A stretch of DNA of 64,000 bases from positions 21,671,278-21,735,277 of the forward strand of contig NC_090743.1 in NCBI RefSeq assembly GCF_036898095.1, written 5' to 3'. Position numbers and translations under genes: made by a program. Positions 61,110 through 64,000 of the stretch are shown one piece after another (the first letter of the stretch is position 1; each line of letters starts with the position of its first letter). Below the pieces are notes generated by a model. It searched no databases. It worked only from the letters and a program-made list of their open reading frames with translations, and was not told the DNA's origin. This DNA is from Palaemon carinicauda (Eukaryota; Arthropoda; Malacostraca; Decapoda; Palaemonidae).

Positions 61110-61538
61110 TTGTTCGCGCGCACGGTAAAGCAGGCTATAAATTATATTTGCCAAAGAATTTTCGACGTTTATGAACAAAAATCTTACACGTTAATTCATT
61201 TCCTCCAAAAACATGGAATATTCAAATTACACACGATTAAAATAAGTACACTTTAATGGTCGTAAAAACACTTCCCCTCTCAGACGGGCGAAAAGCAACA
61301 CGCATCTTGGTCATTAAAGATGTAGCAGTATATGTTACAACATTTGCAGTCGACAAAGAAGACTGGTTTGGCGAAGTCGGGGGATGGTGGGTCACCTCAG
61401 GTTAATCAAGATTGGTTGCAACCCTGTTTTAGAAAAGAAAAAAGAAAAACATTTCTTGATCATGTTTATATTACTCCATTGCAAAGTTTGTTTTCTAAAG
61501 AGCGAATTTAAAACTGAAAGGAAGGAAGAAGGAATACA
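61110..61538. other. Spacer without a recognisable gene
   Basis: No feature recognised. Confidence 0.5.
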
Positions 61539-61590
61539 CTACACACACACACACACACACATGTATATATATATATATATATATATATAT
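61539..61590. repeat. Compound (AC)n-(TA)n microsatellite
   Basis: Abuts the dispersed repeat that begins at about 61600. Confidence 0.96.
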
Positions 61591-61599
61591 GGATAAATA

Positions 61600-62250
61600 T
61601 CAACACAACATCGTGTTCAAATAGAAATAAATTTCTACCTCATACTTGGGATCGAACGCTGGTCCCTTCTAATGAAAGGCCAGGTCGAAACCAACCTAAG
61701 TGGGAAAACCTTAACGTGGTGAAAGGGTTTGTGTATCGGAATGTCAGCAAAGCTGTACTAGTCAGGATTATCCTTACTAGGAGGGTTTGCTGTGAGCGAC
61801 CAGACTGAAGTTTCCACCGTCACCGATCCTCAGTGGCCAGCGTGGTTATGTAAATGGCCAAACACCAGTCACGAATAAAGACATGTTTAAAGGTTTAAAG
61901 GCCACTCATGAATGGCAGAGGCAAGGGACAGTGACATTGCCCAAGCAAGTCAGACAATGCACTACAGAGTGACCATATATACATATGCTTAGCACCCAAG
62001 CTCTCCACCAAAGCTAGGACCAGGGAGGACCAGGACCAGACAATGGCTGCTGAGGTAGAGCTATAGTCTCCCGCAAACCCGCAACCCCCCAACTTTAGCT
62101 CACAAGGATGGTGAGGTTGAAGCCACTAAAGAAAATAACGAGTTTTGAGCGGGACTCGAACCCCAGTCTGGTGATCACCAGTCAAGGGCGTTACCAAATA
62201 GGCTTTTGTCCTACAGTGGACTAGAAATGGCTGCATTTGTTGTTGTTGTT
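61600..62250 (-). mobile_element. Dispersed repeat 'aaatgcagccatttctagtc' family, copy 3, split by a SINE
   Basis: On the minus strand it starts 'acaaatgcagccatttctagtccactg' (at about 62215-62245), is interrupted, and resumes at about 61885 with 'catgtctttattcgtgactggtgtttggcc', 'gctcacagcaaacc', 'gactagtacagctttgctga' and 'acaaaccctttcaccacg'. Its far end carries 'agcgttcgatcccaag', another B-box-like word, so the family may also have a tRNA-like part. It ends at the (TA)n tract. Confidence 0.78.
61886..62205 (-). mobile_element. tRNA-derived SINE, copy 2, nested
   Basis: The minus-strand head 'tttggtaacgcccttgactggtgatcaccag' followed by 'tggggttcgagtcccgctc' gives A-box-like and good B-box (GGTTCGAGTCC) Pol III promoter elements. 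The body contains 'caacctcaccatccttgtgagct' and 'cactgtcccttgcctctgcc', and the tail is TTTAAACCTTTAAA. It is inserted inside the dispersed repeat of the previous entry. Confidence 0.85.
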
Positions 62251-62256
62251 GTCGTA

Positions 62257-62264
62257 TGCATATA

Positions 62265-62307
<43 letters not shown>

Positions 62308-62308
62308 G
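62257..62308. repeat. (TA)n tract
   Basis: TA with one C and flanking TGCATA. Confidence 0.96.
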
Positions 62309-62309
62309 C

Positions 62310-63125
62310 ATAGCCATTTTCATGTATTTTCTCACGTTAAATCAATAGCACCTACTTCAGATCGTTGTTAAGAATAGCGAAAATCTAGTCAATCGTATTA
62401 TTACAAACTTTCTGTCTATTAATATACCCATTCTACACAGCGTACATGTATTCTAGAACTCAAATAATTGTTTTACTGTTCACATCCTCTTTCCCACAAT
62501 CACTGGTAGAGGGGTGGACCATTCAGCTCCTCATCGGGGTAACTGGTTTTAATCTGTTTCACAAGTAGGTTCATCGCCTGACCCCTTAACATTTCTTGCA
62601 AGGAAAGACTATACAAAGAGGTTTGCTCTGTCTCACTCAAAACTACATTATCCAGACCCTGAAGTAATTACTCTGTCATTACTGTCTGGGATATTTTCTG
62701 GAACAATGCGTAGCTAAACATATGCTTCTCACAGCAATAAGACTTGATGGTGAACCAATCTGCCATGTTATGTCATGTGGAATAATTTACTACAACAGAC
62801 CCCATAATAAAGTCCATTTCTAATACGCAATATTTGATCCATGTAAGGCTAAAATACTTGATATACACTCATCCAAAGTTTTTCTTTTTATTAATGATAT
62901 TCATGAATAGTCTGTTCTTTCGCTACGGTTGTGCTTCCCCATTTCATCGCTTACCTATAAAAGAAATTCCTCATACTGCAGATACCACAAATCCTCTTGC
63001 TTTACTTCTTAACCTCCCAAAGCCCGTCCTAAATCTAAATAATTTCTGAACCCAATGCATACGGGGATAATAGTTCACAGTCTAACACTATAAATATCAA
63101 TATAGCATGCAAATCACGTTTGTAT

Positions 63126-63127
<2 letters not shown>
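62310..63127. other. Spacer without a recognisable gene
   Basis: The 71-codon frame at 62834-63049 is not recognised. It includes a stretch, PLALLLNLPKPVLNLNNF, that does not match a domain I know. Confidence 0.45.

Positions 63128-63176
<49 letters not shown>
63128..63176. repeat. (GA)n microsatellite
   Basis: Uninterrupted GA tract. Confidence 0.97.
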
Positions 63177-63179
<3 letters not shown>

Positions 63180-64000
63180 GGGTTGTATTTTAGACATTGT
63201 ATTGTAAGGCATTCCATTTCTACACAGACTTTTCGCATGAATGTAGAAATTATCAATCTTTGGTTGAAATACTCTAGTATCTAAAATTTTAGAAGCTCTC
63301 TTAAACTTAATTTTATCAAAAGCCTTTCGCCATAGCTATAAAGTAAAACCCAAGTCATGTTTTGAGAACGAAATCAACAACAATAAACTTAAAGCCAGCA
63401 ACACCGATACAATGATAAAATGAAGTACCAAGAATATGAAACAGACAGACTACAAAAATATAAAATAATAAGACTTAATTACACTTCTAAAGAGAGAAAA
63501 CAATAACGTAAACCCATTATAATGACAACCACCACCAAAAAAAGCCAAATGGTAACATTCATCTCTTACTACCTAAAGTGCCGTAACGAGAAAGCACTTT
63601 TTCGACAGAGAGAAATTCATACCTGACTTAGTAGAACTTTAATGGACGCCCTTTAATCTAAAGAGGTCAATAGAGGTTTTGATATGCTATGATTGTCTTC
63701 CATACAACCCTTATCAATCGTGTTGACCTTCCCCATAGCAGACGTTTTTTTCTGTTATATAAGTGTTTCAGAAACGTGATGTCATTTACTTTCGCGTCAT
63801 TCTGATGTAGAAAAATAAACCTAAATGATTCCATTGTAATTTTCTGTCTTTAAAAAGGCAGTAATGCGAATAATTCCACTAACTTCAAACTTGCTTATTA
63901 ATAAATTAATTAATAAGGTTTCTTCAAAATACTTGAGAGCACTGTATAAATTTCAATGGGAAAACTAACAGAAATAACAGCATAACTATATAACACGAAC
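63177..64000. other. Spacer without a recognisable gene
   Basis: A+T-rich to the window edge, nothing recognised. Confidence 0.5.

Overview
The window is eukaryotic. It has no operon structure, no host protein-coding gene that I can support, A+T-rich spacer with stops in every frame, a very high density of (GA)n, (TA)n, (CA)n and (AAT)n microsatellites, and many degenerate transposable elements. Several dispersed repeat types resemble families I associate with decapod crustaceans (shrimps, prawns, crabs), so a decapod genome is the best inference. The species cannot be named from this sequence. The window could be intergenic or lie inside long introns.

Left part (1-23.8 kb): mostly unique-looking spacer with few microsatellites, plus the densest DNA-transposon cluster. 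A badly decayed Tigger/pogo transposase lies at about 12.87-14.58 kb. A much younger Tigger element (15541-18288) has matching terminal inverted repeats, a TA target duplication and a transposase carrying only about three lesions. A Merlin-superfamily element (19185-21109) has matching terminal inverted repeats, a perfect 8-bp target duplication and a DDE transposase broken by two frameshifts. These sit in two copies of a roughly 0.65-kb segment (14792-15440 and 18638-21485). The Tigger lies just beyond the first copy, the Merlin lies inside the second, and the first copy supplies an approximate empty site for the Merlin. Older pieces include a LINE tail at the left edge, an invertebrate interspersed repeat with AGGTCA-type half sites (7685-8100) and a small 37-bp minisatellite (4.66-4.82 kb).

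Right part (23.8-64 kb): a dense field of compound microsatellites, commonly TA or CA/TA running into GA. Among them are non-LTR retrotransposon fragments, including a YxDD-box reverse transcriptase piece at 36.35-37.4 kb; several copies of a non-coding repeat that shares the LINE 3' end and its (TAA)n tail; tRNA-derived SINEs, one nested inside another repeat (61.6-62.25 kb); a family that always follows a TA tract; a 73-bp-arm fold-back with a hammerhead-ribozyme-like core (46.08-46.23 kb); and a 13-14-copy, roughly 54-bp minisatellite (60.37-61.10 kb).

No genes here work together as a pathway. The biology is transposon and repeat evolution: nested insertion, segment duplication, and repeats that may spread regulatory or ribozyme motifs. 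Repeat-family names rest on recognition of motifs, not on database searches.
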